From Ch67 sp964491665 (lineage in GTDB: Bacteria > Pseudomonadota > Gammaproteobacteria > Pseudomonadales > Ketobacteraceae): 64,000 bases of DNA. Below are positions 41,693 to 50,464 of this stretch, one piece after another. The first letter of the stretch is position 1, and each line of letters opens with the position of its first letter. Position numbers and translations under genes: made by a program. The notes below the pieces were generated by a model. The model was not told where the DNA came from and searched no databases. It was given only the letters and a program-made list of their open reading frames with translations. The DNA lies in NCBI GenBank assembly GCA_964491665.1, contig CAZBII010000003.1, positions 1 through 64,000 of the forward strand, given 5' to 3'.

Positions 41693-44600
41693 TCAGCGGT
41701 AGGTTTCCCGCAGGAACAGCAGCGGCCGGCCATCGGGCAGCGTGCTGAAGATGGCCTTGCCGGCAGGATTTTCGTTACGGCTGTCGCCGTTGTAGTCGTA
41801 GCACAGCCAGCGGGCCGTGCAGGCTTCACCGGGATTGTTGTCACTGGTGTCGCCATCCAGCAGCCAGGTCACGGTGGCGGTACCGGCGTTGGGTTGCTGG
41901 CTGCTGTCGTGTCCAGGCGGCGACAGGCTCAGCAGGTAATAGCCTGGCCGGGATACCAGTGCGGCAACGCCGGTTTCGCCCGCCCCCAGATTGCCCGTGA
42001 AATTGGACAATTGAATGTCAGCCGGCAGGATGGAAGTACCGGAACAGCCATTGTTGTCGGCGGTATTGCTGACGAAATTGCCGGCCGCATCCACATACTG
42101 CAAACGCACGTTCATGATCAGCGGCGTCATCACCGGACCGTTGGTGTTGTCGATCCAGGCGCGCCCGTAACGCAGTTCCGTGCCGGTCACATTGTTGATG
42201 CGATATTCCGCGCAGCTGCCACCGCTTTGATAGCAGGCGCCGTCGCTGTCGGTGAGTTGCGCGGCGGGCAGCACCACATCCAGTTGCGGACTGAAGGGAA
42301 TGTCGCCGCTGGCCGGTGTGGCGTTCACCTTGTTCACCTGCAAGGTGTGCGCGCTGGTGACGAATGTGGCGGCGCCATCGTAGGTGCCCTGGCCACTAAA
42401 GACGCGCGATACCGACGCAGAATTTTCGCTGAAACAGCCGGATGCAATGGCACTGCCACTCAGACAGCTGGAGCCCGCCGGCACGCTGCCCACGTCCAGT
42501 TCGATGCTGTGCTGCGGCAACGCCAGTTTCCAGAAATCGCCGGTGTAATTCAGTGTGGGATTGCCTGCGGCATTCAGTGCGGTGATGGTCAGTTGCGGAT
42601 CGGTGACAAAACCGAAGGGTTGGCCGCGATAGGTGAAGTCGCAACTCCAGCTGCCGCTGCCGTCGCGCAGGGTGGGCGCGTTGTCGGTGATCTGGAAATG
42701 GTCGGGGTAGAAGCGGCCAACATAAGGCAGCGCGCCGCGCACCGGTTGGCCGCCGAGATAATTGTTGTCGCTGAGCGTGGCGGCCAGGCTGATGATGCCC
42801 ACTTCGCTGAACGACAGGCTGGCGCTGCCACTGCCATTGGTGAACGCTGTAATGCTGGTGGTTCCACCCAGACCCGGGTTGGTTCCGCCCGCCGCAACCG
42901 CCGGTGCCACCAGATCACTGCTCAGCACGATGGATTCAGCCGGCAATTCCTTGCCGAACGCCGGCGTGGCGCTGTTGTCGCTCAGGTTCGCGCCGGTGTC
43001 GGGCTGCCCGTCACCATTGGCATCATCGGCACTCTGATACTGTACCGCCGTGGCCTGCACGGAAAAATTGGCACCGGCTTTGACAAAGGCTCCACCACTG
43101 GCGGATGTGGCGGCCGGATTGCCGGGCGCAGCCAGGTAAATTCCAAACGGCCGCGCCGTGAAGGTTGAACTGCTGCCGGTAATTGGCAGCGGCTGGCCAC
43201 TGCTGTTCACCACCATGCCGCTGCTGTCGTCACGCACGTTGAATTCATACTGGCCCACGTCGCTGCTGATCCATTGCAAACTGGCAACACCGGCATTGAA
43301 TTCCAGCGTGACGTTGCTGGCTGCCGGCGCCGATGCCAGTGACGGCAATTGCACGGGCGTGGAAGTGGTCGTAATCGAGGGCAGGATCGCGCTGGCGGGG
43401 TGAGCGTCGCCGGCAGTCAGCCAGGCCTTCAACGGCATATTGCCGTCATACTCCGCAAACAGTCCGCAATCGCCGGTCACCGGATCGCTCTTCCAGGCTT
43501 CAACCTGCAAAGCATGATTGCGTCCGGCAATAAAATCATCGCCACGCGCATCGGTGACTGCAATTACAAATGCATTTTCGCTGAACTGCACGGCCGACGA
43601 AGTACCGGTTTTGGTGGAAGTACTTTCCGTTGCCGTGATGGTGAGCTGGTCAGCGTGATGATTGGACAGGTTCAGAATGATCTGGCCGTTATCGCCGGCA
43701 ACAAAGCTGTACTGGACGGCGCCGTTGTCATCGGTATCGGTTACCGGATTGAGCGTGCCATTGGCGGCGGATTTGCTCCAGTTGCCATGCGCGGAACTGG
43801 TGGAGATGTTCACCGTGCCGGTGTAGCCGGTGAATGTGCTGCCGTCGCTCTGCACGGCGCGGATCGTGACTGGGACCGCCGCACAAACGCTCGCCGAACT
43901 GGCCACAGATATTTCAAAATGATCCAGTGACGCCGTGCAGGAGCGGGTGGCATTCATGTCTGCCGTCACTTCAGCTCCACTCAGGGCGCGATCATACAGT
44001 TTGATTTCATCGATCATGCCATTCCAGATGCGATCATTCAGCCCCTGGTCCGCGCCGATCTCCATCGGGTCGTTGTTGGTGCGCAGGATTTCATTGGCAT
44101 AGGTGGTGAACGCGCGCTCCACCCCGTCGATATAGATGCTCTGCCGTGTCGGGGAATACACCACACCGATGTGATGCCAGGTATTCAGTGCAATGGAGTT
44201 GTTGGGCGAACGGAATGAACGCGCTGTACCGCCACTGTTATTCCACCACCAGTAGATCCGCCGCGACGTATCGACGTGAAATTCGTAGTTTTCATCCTTG
44301 GAAAAAATCGTGCGCAGCTCAGTGCCCAGCGAGCTCAGGCGAATCCACGCCGTAATGGACATGGCATCGGTCAGATCCATGAGCGGTCCATCGGGAATGC
44401 GCACGTAATTGTTGCCGTTGAACACCGCTCCGTTGCAAACCCTGGCGGGTGTCGCCGTTGGATACGTGGTGGCAGTGGACGTGCGAATCGTCGCGCCATT
44501 CAGATTGTTGCCGGACAGATCCGTCACCTCACCGGCGCTGCCATTAAACGTGGGGCCCTCCAGCGGATAATGCGCCACCAGCCCGGTGTTGCTGACGAAT

Positions 44601-45910
44601 GATGTGGTGCAGGTATAAAGATTGGCATTGGGCACAGCGACGTAGCTGGCACTGCCGGGCGTGGTCCACTGCAGCTGCATGGATTTGGTGGAGTTGGCGC
44701 CGGTCTTGTACATTTCGGCGCGGAGTGGATAGCGTTGCCCCGCCACCAGCGCCAGCGTCGTGCTGGTGGCTGTGCCCGTTCCATTCACCCAGCGATTCAC
44801 AACCGGCGTGCCCGCCAGATCATTCAGCCACACCCGTGATCCATCCTGCGATACGGTGCGCAATGTGTAGTTGCCGCTGACCGGCACTTCCAGATACCCG
44901 TCCCAGCGCGCCGACATGCCAGTGGTGTTGGAGCCTGCCGGCCAGGTGGCGTTGTTCCAGCTGAAATTGATGTTGCTGTCGATACGCTGCAAAGCGGGAG
45001 AACCTGTAAAGGAGGTATTGCCCCAGTAATTGCCGACGCTGCCATTGCTGGTGGTGGTGAAGTAAAACTGATCGCTGCCGGCCGTCATGGTGATGCCGTC
45101 CTGATCCTTCACGCCGCTGACTGCAACCGTGTAATCCACGCCGCTGCTGAGCGACGGCGTCACCGTCAGCTGTACTGAATAGCCATCATCGGATCGACGC
45201 GCGGCGGACACGGTATGACTGGTGCCGGTTTCACTCGTCACGGTGTAATTGCCCAGGGTCGTGGCGCTGGTACCGAGCGGCAGCGCACCGCCGGTACTGT
45301 TGAACGTCACCAGCAGTTTATTGGTGACGCCGCAGATGGGACTCGCAATTTTCAGGGTGGGCCTGACCGGAGGCGTGCACAGCGTGTTGTAGCTGGCATC
45401 CACCACGCCGGTCTCGCTGTAGGTTGTAGTGGCAGAACCGGATACGGTAATGCCGCCAGCCGAACTTAATGCACCTGCCACCTGAGCAGAGCCACTCATG
45501 TTCACGCTGCCCGCCACATACACCAGTCCATTGATGCGCGCGGTGTTCGTCATGGTCAGCGAGCCGTTCACGATCACGATCAGATTCTGCGGATTGCCGC
45601 CACCATTCAGCAGCGTGGCGCCGGACAGGGAGAGATTGCCATTGATGTACAGCCGGGTGGTGGCGGATGCCGTAGTGAGCGTGCCGGATGCCAGCGTGCT
45701 GCCGGCATAATGGAAATCGCCAGCACCCAGCGTGGCATTGAGTGTGAGCGCACCACTGCCGCTAAATGCAGGCAATGTCGGAGCCACTGTGCTGCTGGCG
45801 GTGCGGGCCGCCGGCCACACATCGGCGCAGGTGGCGGCCCGCAACGAGGTTGTTGCCAGCAGCAACACAGCCATCAGAATCCACAGCAGCTGCCGTTCAG
45901 GTTTCCGCAT
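41693..45910 (-). CDS. mshQ: MshQ-like giant adhesin (PA14 + LamG + DUF6701)
   Basis: This 1405-residue exported protein has a signal peptide ending near SLRAA and an N-terminal Ser/Thr/Gly-rich region of polymorphic repeats. A PA14-like segment (SARWDGYLEVPVSGNYTLR, about 325-440), a LamG/concanavalin-type domain (MSITAWIRLSS to DEIKLYDRALSG, about 460-650) and a long DUF6701-type C-terminal region follow. It is the last gene of the MSHA pilus locus, where MshQ normally sits, and is probably a tip-located or surface adhesin. It overlaps mshP by 14 bp. Confidence 0.85.
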   Translation of the reverse strand: MRKPERQLLWILMAVLLLATTSLRAATCADVWPAARTASSTVAPTLPAFSGSGALTLNATLGAGDFHYAGSTLASGTLTTASATTRLYINGNLSLSGATLLNGGGNPQNLIVIVNGSLTMTNTARINGLVYVAGSVNMSGSAQVAGALSSAGGITVSGSATTTYSETGVVDASYNTLCTPPVRPTLKIASPICGVTNKLLVTFNSTGGALPLGTSATTLGNYTVTSETGTSHTVSAARRSDDGYSVQLTVTPSLSSGVDYTVAVSGVKDQDGITMTAGSDQFYFTTTSNGSVGNYWGNTSFTGSPALQRIDSNINFSWNNATWPAGSNTTGMSARWDGYLEVPVSGNYTLRTVSQDGSRVWLNDLAGTPVVNRWVNGTGTATSTTLALVAGQRYPLRAEMYKTGANSTKSMQLQWTTPGSASYVAVPNANLYTCTTSFVSNTGLVAHYPLEGPTFNGSAGEVTDLSGNNLNGATIRTSTATTYPTATPARVCNGAVFNGNNYVRIPDGPLMDLTDAMSITAWIRLSSLGTELRTIFSKDENYEFHVDTSRRIYWWWNNSGGTARSFRSPNNSIALNTWHHIGVVYSPTRQSIYIDGVERAFTTYANEILRTNNDPMEIGADQGLNDRIWNGMIDEIKLYDRALSGAEVTADMNATRSCTASLDHFEISVASSASVCAAVPVTIRAVQSDGSTFTGYTGTVNISTSSAHGNWSKSAANGTLNPVTDTDDNGAVQYSFVAGDNGQIILNLSNHHADQLTITATESTSTKTGTSSAVQFSENAFVIAVTDARGDDFIAGRNHALQVEAWKSDPVTGDCGLFAEYDGNMPLKAWLTAGDAHPASAILPSITTTSTPVQLPSLASAPAASNVTLEFNAGVASLQWISSDVGQYEFNVRDDSSGMVVNSSGQPLPITGSSSTFTARPFGIYLAAPGNPAATSASGGAFVKAGANFSVQATAVQYQSADDANGDGQPDTGANLSDNSATPAFGKELPAESIVLSSDLVAPAVAAGGTNPGLGGTTSITAFTNGSGSASLSFSEVGIISLAATLSDNNYLGGQPVRGALPYVGRFYPDHFQITDNAPTLRDGSGSWSCDFTYRGQPFGFVTDPQLTITALNAAGNPTLNYTGDFWKLALPQHSIELDVGSVPAGSSCLSGSAIASGCFSENSASVSRVFSGQGTYDGAATFVTSAHTLQVNKVNATPASGDIPFSPQLDVVLPAAQLTDSDGACYQSGGSCAEYRINNVTGTELRYGRAWIDNTNGPVMTPLIMNVRLQYVDAAGNFVSNTADNNGCSGTSILPADIQLSNFTGNLGAGETGVAALVSRPGYYLLSLSPPGHDSSQQPNAGTATVTWLLDGDTSDNNPGEACTARWLCYDYNGDSRNENPAGKAIFSTLPDGRPLLFLRETYR

Positions 45911-46298
45911 TCAGCACCAGATTCAGTTGTCGCGACACATAGTCTGCACTGCCCGGTCCAGCCGGATGCTGCGCATTCACATTCACTTCAAAAACCGTCA
46001 CGGTGCCGCTCCCTTCCGCATAACTGTTCGAGACGCAGCTGACCACCACGTTGAAACCATCGATACTGAGCGTGTCGGCGGCACAGCTGCCACTGCGATT
46101 GATGCGGAACGCCGCCCACTCTGCTCCGGCTTTTGCCGCCCAGAACGCGCGCGTGCCGAGCAACTGCATGTCGTTGATGGCGGACTGCGTGTTGAGCATG
46201 CGCACCATGTAGCTGATCAGCAGCACCACAATCACCATCATGAAAATCACGGCGGGCAGTGCGAATCCTCTGAGGTAATGCCGATGCAATCCGTTCAT
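45897..46298 (-). CDS. mshP: MSHA pilus minor protein MshP
   Basis: This 133-residue protein has a PilX/MshP-like N-terminus: a short leader (MNGLHRHYLRG), then FALPAVIFMMVIVVLLISY, lacking the Glu5 of normal pilins. It overlaps mshO by 4 bp (ATGA) and mshQ by 14 bp. It probably forms part of the minor pilin complex. Confidence 0.85.
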   Translation of the reverse strand: MNGLHRHYLRGFALPAVIFMMVIVVLLISYMVRMLNTQSAINDMQLLGTRAFWAAKAGAEWAAFRINRSGSCAADTLSIDGFNVVVSCVSNSYAEGSGTVTVFEVNVNAQHPAGPGSADYVSRQLNLVLNAET

Positions 46299-47158
46299 GG
46301 CCGGTTCTCGATGCTGATGAGTCGCGTCATGGTGACGGTCTCGTTGTCCTGCTGCAGGCTCAGCTGCACCGACAGCATGCCGTAGGTGGCATCCACCGCG
46401 CTGTAACCAAACTGGCAACTGGCCACGCCGTCCAGCAGCAGCGCCGAACTGGCGGATGACAGCGGCGCCGCAGCCGTATTCACCGGCTGAGTTTTCTGCA
46501 AACCATAACCGGCGTAACGCATGATGGAATCGCCACTGCACACATAGCTGCTGGCGCCGTTGACCAGATAGAAACGGCTGGCCAGCGAGGCCAGGGAAAA
46601 CTGGAATGCGGGCGTCAGCGTAATGTTGTTGCCGCTGCTGGCCACACTCACCGATGTGGGCGTTATGACATGGCTGCCGGCCGGCACGAGCGCGCCCGCA
46701 CTGACATCGCCGTAGAGATTGATGCCGTCCACGCCCGGCGCATCGCTGTTGCCGATCACCACCCGCGCACTGGCGGGCAGCGCCGGCATGCTGCTGCCGT
46801 AAAGCACTTCAAACTGGTTATCCGGGCGCGAAAAATCCAGTACTGCATCCTCACTTGCGCCGGCCAGTTTGCGGTAACGCCCCCACGCCTGCACCGGCAC
46901 CCATTCCAGTGCAGTGCCGCCACTGACACGCACGCTGTACGGCACCGCGCTGCGCACATCGCGCGCGATATGCTGCAACGCCATATCGGCTTTCGCCATC
47001 AGTTCCGCGCGCCGCGCCGTATCGACATAACCCTGCATCTGGTTGCCCACCAGCGTCGACGCCAGCACTGCCACCACGCCGGTCAGCGCGATGACAATGA
47101 CCAGTTCCACCAGCGTAAAACCGCCGGCGCACTCAGCTGCAGGGCGGCGTGCTTTCAT
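46295..47158 (-). CDS. mshO: MSHA pilus minor pilin MshO
   Basis: This 287-residue prepilin-like protein has the cleavage motif G|FTLVELVIVIALTG after a 13-residue leader. It is longer than a pilin, as is usual for MshO/PilW-type proteins. It overlaps mshD by 26 bp. Confidence 0.88.
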   Translation of the reverse strand: MKARRPAAECAGGFTLVELVIVIALTGVVAVLASTLVGNQMQGYVDTARRAELMAKADMALQHIARDVRSAVPYSVRVSGGTALEWVPVQAWGRYRKLAGASEDAVLDFSRPDNQFEVLYGSSMPALPASARVVIGNSDAPGVDGINLYGDVSAGALVPAGSHVITPTSVSVASSGNNITLTPAFQFSLASLASRFYLVNGASSYVCSGDSIMRYAGYGLQKTQPVNTAAAPLSSASSALLLDGVASCQFGYSAVDATYGMLSVQLSLQQDNETVTMTRLISIENRP

Positions 47159-47636
47159 AGTCGGCGCGGTATCCGTTCAGGACCGTGGTTTCATGCAAGG
47201 GATTGGTGATCGACACCGTGACTTTCAGCGCGCAGTGCGATTCGATTCCGCCCAGTTCGCCGCTGGCGATATCGCCCACGCTGATCTGCACGCTGTAACC
47301 GCTCAGGCTGGTCACTGCGCTGCCGTTGGGCAGGGTGATCGCGCTGGCGCTGTAGCCGTTGTAATCGCACACGTTGTTGAAGTTATCGCGATTGCCGCCG
47401 GGAGAAGCAGGACAGCGACTCAGCGTGGCCGGATCGAGAAAGGGTTTGAGCAGGGCTTCTTCGAGAAAGGATTCCGCCAACGCCACTGTCTGCGTGCGGA
47501 TCATGGGATCGGCACTGCGGCTTGCCACCGTGCTGTAACTGGACATGAGCCCCGCCACCATCAAACCGGCCAGCGCAATCGCCAGAATCAGTTCCACCAG
47601 CGTCATGCCGGCGTGCGCGCGACGCTCAGTGCACAT
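47133..47636 (-). CDS. mshD: MSHA pilus minor pilin MshD
   Basis: This 167-residue prepilin-like protein has the cleavage motif AHAG|MTLVELILAIAL. ATG 47636 is chosen because it gives a normal short leader; the upstream frame to 47705 lies inside mshC. Paired cysteines near the middle and the C-terminal CS suggest disulfides. Confidence 0.87.
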   Translation of the reverse strand: MCTERRAHAGMTLVELILAIALAGLMVAGLMSSYSTVASRSADPMIRTQTVALAESFLEEALLKPFLDPATLSRCPASPGGNRDNFNNVCDYNGYSASAITLPNGSAVTSLSGYSVQISVGDIASGELGGIESHCALKVTVSITNPLHETTVLNGYRADYESTPPCS

Positions 47637-48114
47637 AGCCGGTGGCTCCTTCCACATGAAGGGTGCGCGAACCGACCGTGATCGATGCCGCGGATGCCAG
47701 TACATTCAGGCTGCTGTTGCGCGCGCGGCCCTGGGCATCGAACAACAATGGATTGACTGTGTAAGACCAGGCCATGCCGGACGGCGGATTGTCGCGCTGC
47801 GTATAGCCGCTGCTGCTGTCGTCGGGATTGATGACGGGATTGGGATTGAAGCCGTTGGCGCTGTTGCAGTCGTCGCGCTCCACCGTGAAGCCGGTGGCGG
47901 CGAAAGTGACACGCATCATGCAGCCTGTGCCGACCGCTTTGGCCTGCGCGAACCGAAGTGCCTGCGCGACGTCATCCTGAAACACGCGCGCGTCGTATTC
48001 GCCCGTGGATGCAAAACGGGGTCCGACCACTGCGGCCAGGACCCCGAGAATTGCAATGACGGTGATGAGTTCGATCAGGGTGAAGCCTGATGGATCAGTG
48101 CCGCTGGATTGCAT
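47626..48114 (-). CDS. mshC: MSHA pilus minor pilin MshC
   Basis: This 162-residue pseudopilin has the leader MQSSGTDPSG followed by FTLIELITVIAILG, with a GspH/FimT-like fold downstream. It overlaps mshD by 11 bp and follows the major pilin gene by 6 bp. Confidence 0.88.
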   Translation of the reverse strand: MQSSGTDPSGFTLIELITVIAILGVLAAVVGPRFASTGEYDARVFQDDVAQALRFAQAKAVGTGCMMRVTFAATGFTVERDDCNSANGFNPNPVINPDDSSSGYTQRDNPPSGMAWSYTVNPLLFDAQGRARNSSLNVLASAASITVGSRTLHVEGATGYVH

Positions 48115-48120
48115 TCATTA

Positions 48121-48570
48121 TCAGGTGCACGTTACGTCGGTGAAGGTTGGGGCAGCATTGGAACCAGCCTGTGTGTAGCTGAAGGTGCAGCCACCATTGG
48201 TTACCGTGATGGTGCCCGCCGCGCCCTGCGCACAAACGAAATCATCCGCAATCTGGGCTGCAGTGCAAATATCACCGGCAGCAGTATTGGTCCGGGTCGC
48301 ATCCAGTGTTCCGGTCGGATAGCCATTCACGATATCCACAGACTGACCTTCCAGATCAACACTGGTTGCCGTGCCGCCCTTGGCAAGCCATGACGAATGC
48401 GCAATGGCCGCTGCCGACTTTGCCGCACCCAGCGCACCCTGTGTTGCGGCCAGTTCCGCATCACCACTCAGATCCGCAAACCGTGGCAGCGCAAACGCCG
48501 ACAGGATACCCAGAATCACAATTACCATGATCAGTTCGATCAGCGTAAAACCGGACTGTTGCTTCTTCAT
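48121..48570 (-). CDS. mshA: MSHA major pilin MshA
   Basis: This 149-residue type IV pilin has a very short leader MKKQQSG and the helix FTLIELIMVIVILGILSAFA. C-terminal cysteines (ICTAAQ, FVCAQG, GCTFS, VTCT) could form the D-loop disulfide. A strong AGAGGTAGG ribosome site, better than those of its neighbours, fits a highly expressed subunit. Confidence 0.9.
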   Translation of the reverse strand: MKKQQSGFTLIELIMVIVILGILSAFALPRFADLSGDAELAATQGALGAAKSAAAIAHSSWLAKGGTATSVDLEGQSVDIVNGYPTGTLDATRTNTAAGDICTAAQIADDFVCAQGAAGTITVTNGGCTFSYTQAGSNAAPTFTDVTCT

Positions 48571-48600
48571 TGGAACCTACCTCTTCTCTGCGAGCTCAAA

Positions 48601-49149
48601 TCAGATACTGGTAATCACTTCACCAGTGCGTGCGTTGTAAAGGATGTTGCTGCCGCGATCCGTGCGCCGGTAATTGAAACGGCAGTTGCCGTTCACGGTA
48701 TCCACCAGATAATCGGAACTGACAGCAACATTGGCCGACACCGACGGCGCATTGGCCACCAGCAAACCACGCCAGATACGCACGCAGCGCTCCGGGCTGT
48801 CCATCACTGCATTGCTGCTGGAACCGGCACCCTGGCCCGCATCGGTGGGCCAGCCCTCGGAACTGGTGGCCACATCGTCATTGCCAAATCCACTCACGCC
48901 CGTCACCGCCACCGAACTGCCATTGGCCACCCACTGGCTGCGCACCAGCACCACGGCAGAGGCCATCGCACCGCCGGCACCAAAAATGGCGGCTTCATGC
49001 GCGTTGTCATAGGTTTCCATCATTTTGGGCAGCGCCACAGCCGCCAGGATGGAGATCAGCGAGATCACCACCACCAGCTCAATCATCGTAAAGCCCTGTG
49101 TCACCACGCTTTCTGTTTTCCGGACCTTCATCGCAACCAGCTTTGCCAT
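48601..49149 (-). CDS. mshB: MSHA pilin-like protein MshB
   Basis: This 182-residue prepilin has G|FTMIELVVVISLISILAAVA after a leader of about 18 residues. The alternative start at 49131 gives a shorter leader; neither has a clear ribosome site. It lies 30 bp before mshA, the usual position of mshB. Confidence 0.87.
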   Translation of the reverse strand: MAKLVAMKVRKTESVVTQGFTMIELVVVISLISILAAVALPKMMETYDNAHEAAIFGAGGAMASAVVLVRSQWVANGSSVAVTGVSGFGNDDVATSSEGWPTDAGQGAGSSSNAVMDSPERCVRIWRGLLVANAPSVSANVAVSSDYLVDTVNGNCRFNYRRTDRGSNILYNARTGEVITSI

Positions 49150-49242
49150 GTCGTTTTTCTGCTATTGCTTTAAATATAGTCGAGAAATTCATCGCCGCTG
49201 CCGGGGTAACGATTCTTTACACAGCGCCCGTCATGCCACGCG

Positions 49243-50463
49243 TTAACGTTTCATCGCCGCACCCAGCTCCCACATCGGCAGGAAAATCCCCAGCGCCAGC
49301 ACCAGCACCAGAATTCCCAGAAAAACCAGTATGATGGGCTCGATGGCATCGGCCAGTTTCTTGAGGTCGTAATCCACTTCCTCGTCATAAAAATCGGCGA
49401 CGTCATGCAATAATTTGTCGAGCGAACCGGTTTCCTCCCCCACTGCAATCATCTGTAGCACCAGATCGGAAAAAATACCCGCCGCCGCCGAGGTGCGCGC
49501 CAGGGAATCACCGCGCTCCACCCCGCGCCGGATGGAATCGATATGCGAGGAAATATGCTGGTTGCCGACCGACGGCGCGACAATCGCCAGCGCCTGCAGG
49601 ATCGGCACGCCCGACTCGAAAGTCATGGCAAACGTGCGCGCAAAACGCGACAGCGCCACCCGCTCGAACACGCCACCCACAATCGGCAGACGCAGCTTCA
49701 CGCGGTCCCACCACAGCCGGCCCTCCGGCGTATCGATGTAGCGCAGAAAGCCGATCACCGAGCCGATCAGCACGCCCAGAATCAGCCACCAGTACGCCAC
49801 CATGAATTCCGATGTACCCACCAGCACCCGCGTCGGCAGCGGCAATTCCGCTCCCACTTTCTTGAACACCTTGGCAAACTGCGGAATCACAAACAGGTTG
49901 ACGATGAACATGGCGATCACCATCGCCGAAATCACCGCAATCGGATAGCGCATCGCCTGGGAGATGCGATTGCGGGTTTCGCGCTCCAGTTCGATATGCC
50001 GGATCAGTTTGGCAAAGGCATCATCCAGACGGCCGGTGTTTTCGCCCACATGAATCATGCTGACGAACATGGAATTGAAAATATGGCCGTGCGCACTCAG
50101 TGAATTCGCCAGCGACGAACCGGTGGCCAGCCGCACCGCCACGTCTGCCAGTGCTTCCTTCAGCAGTTCCGATTTGCTGATCTCGGCCAGACCATTGACG
50201 GACTGGATGATGGGAATGCCGGCCCGCGTCAGCGCACGCATCTGCCGGCACAGCATGATGAGATCGTCGTGTTTGACTTTCGGAGGCCCGAACAGCTTGT
50301 TAAGCGAAACATTTTTGGCTGCCGCTTTCGCCTCGGTAATCGCCACCGGCACAATCGACTGGTTCTGCAGCTGCACAGCCGCCGCTTCGGCACTGGCCGC
50401 TTCCAGCGTGCCGGTGACCAGTTCTCCCTGACGATTGCGCCCGCGGTAATCGAAACGGATCAT
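49243..50463 (-). CDS. mshG: MSHA biogenesis inner-membrane platform protein MshG
   Basis: This 406-residue GspF/PilC-type protein has two repeated cytoplasmic domains and three transmembrane helices (for example IAVISAMVIAMFIVNLFVI). ATG 50463 lies 2 bp from the mshE stop codon; the upstream frame to 50490 enters mshE. It anchors the assembly ATPase. Confidence 0.93.
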   Translation of the reverse strand: MIRFDYRGRNRQGELVTGTLEAASAEAAAVQLQNQSIVPVAITEAKAAAKNVSLNKLFGPPKVKHDDLIMLCRQMRALTRAGIPIIQSVNGLAEISKSELLKEALADVAVRLATGSSLANSLSAHGHIFNSMFVSMIHVGENTGRLDDAFAKLIRHIELERETRNRISQAMRYPIAVISAMVIAMFIVNLFVIPQFAKVFKKVGAELPLPTRVLVGTSEFMVAYWWLILGVLIGSVIGFLRYIDTPEGRLWWDRVKLRLPIVGGVFERVALSRFARTFAMTFESGVPILQALAIVAPSVGNQHISSHIDSIRRGVERGDSLARTSAAAGIFSDLVLQMIAVGEETGSLDKLLHDVADFYDEEVDYDLKKLADAIEPIILVFLGILVLVLALGIFLPMWELGAAMKR

Positions 50464-50464
50464 A

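Noticed and set aside
41330..43168. 612-codon plus-strand frame opposite hypD, hypC and mshQ
   Set aside because: It crosses three minus-strand genes with good start and stop structure; its own sequence is low-complexity.
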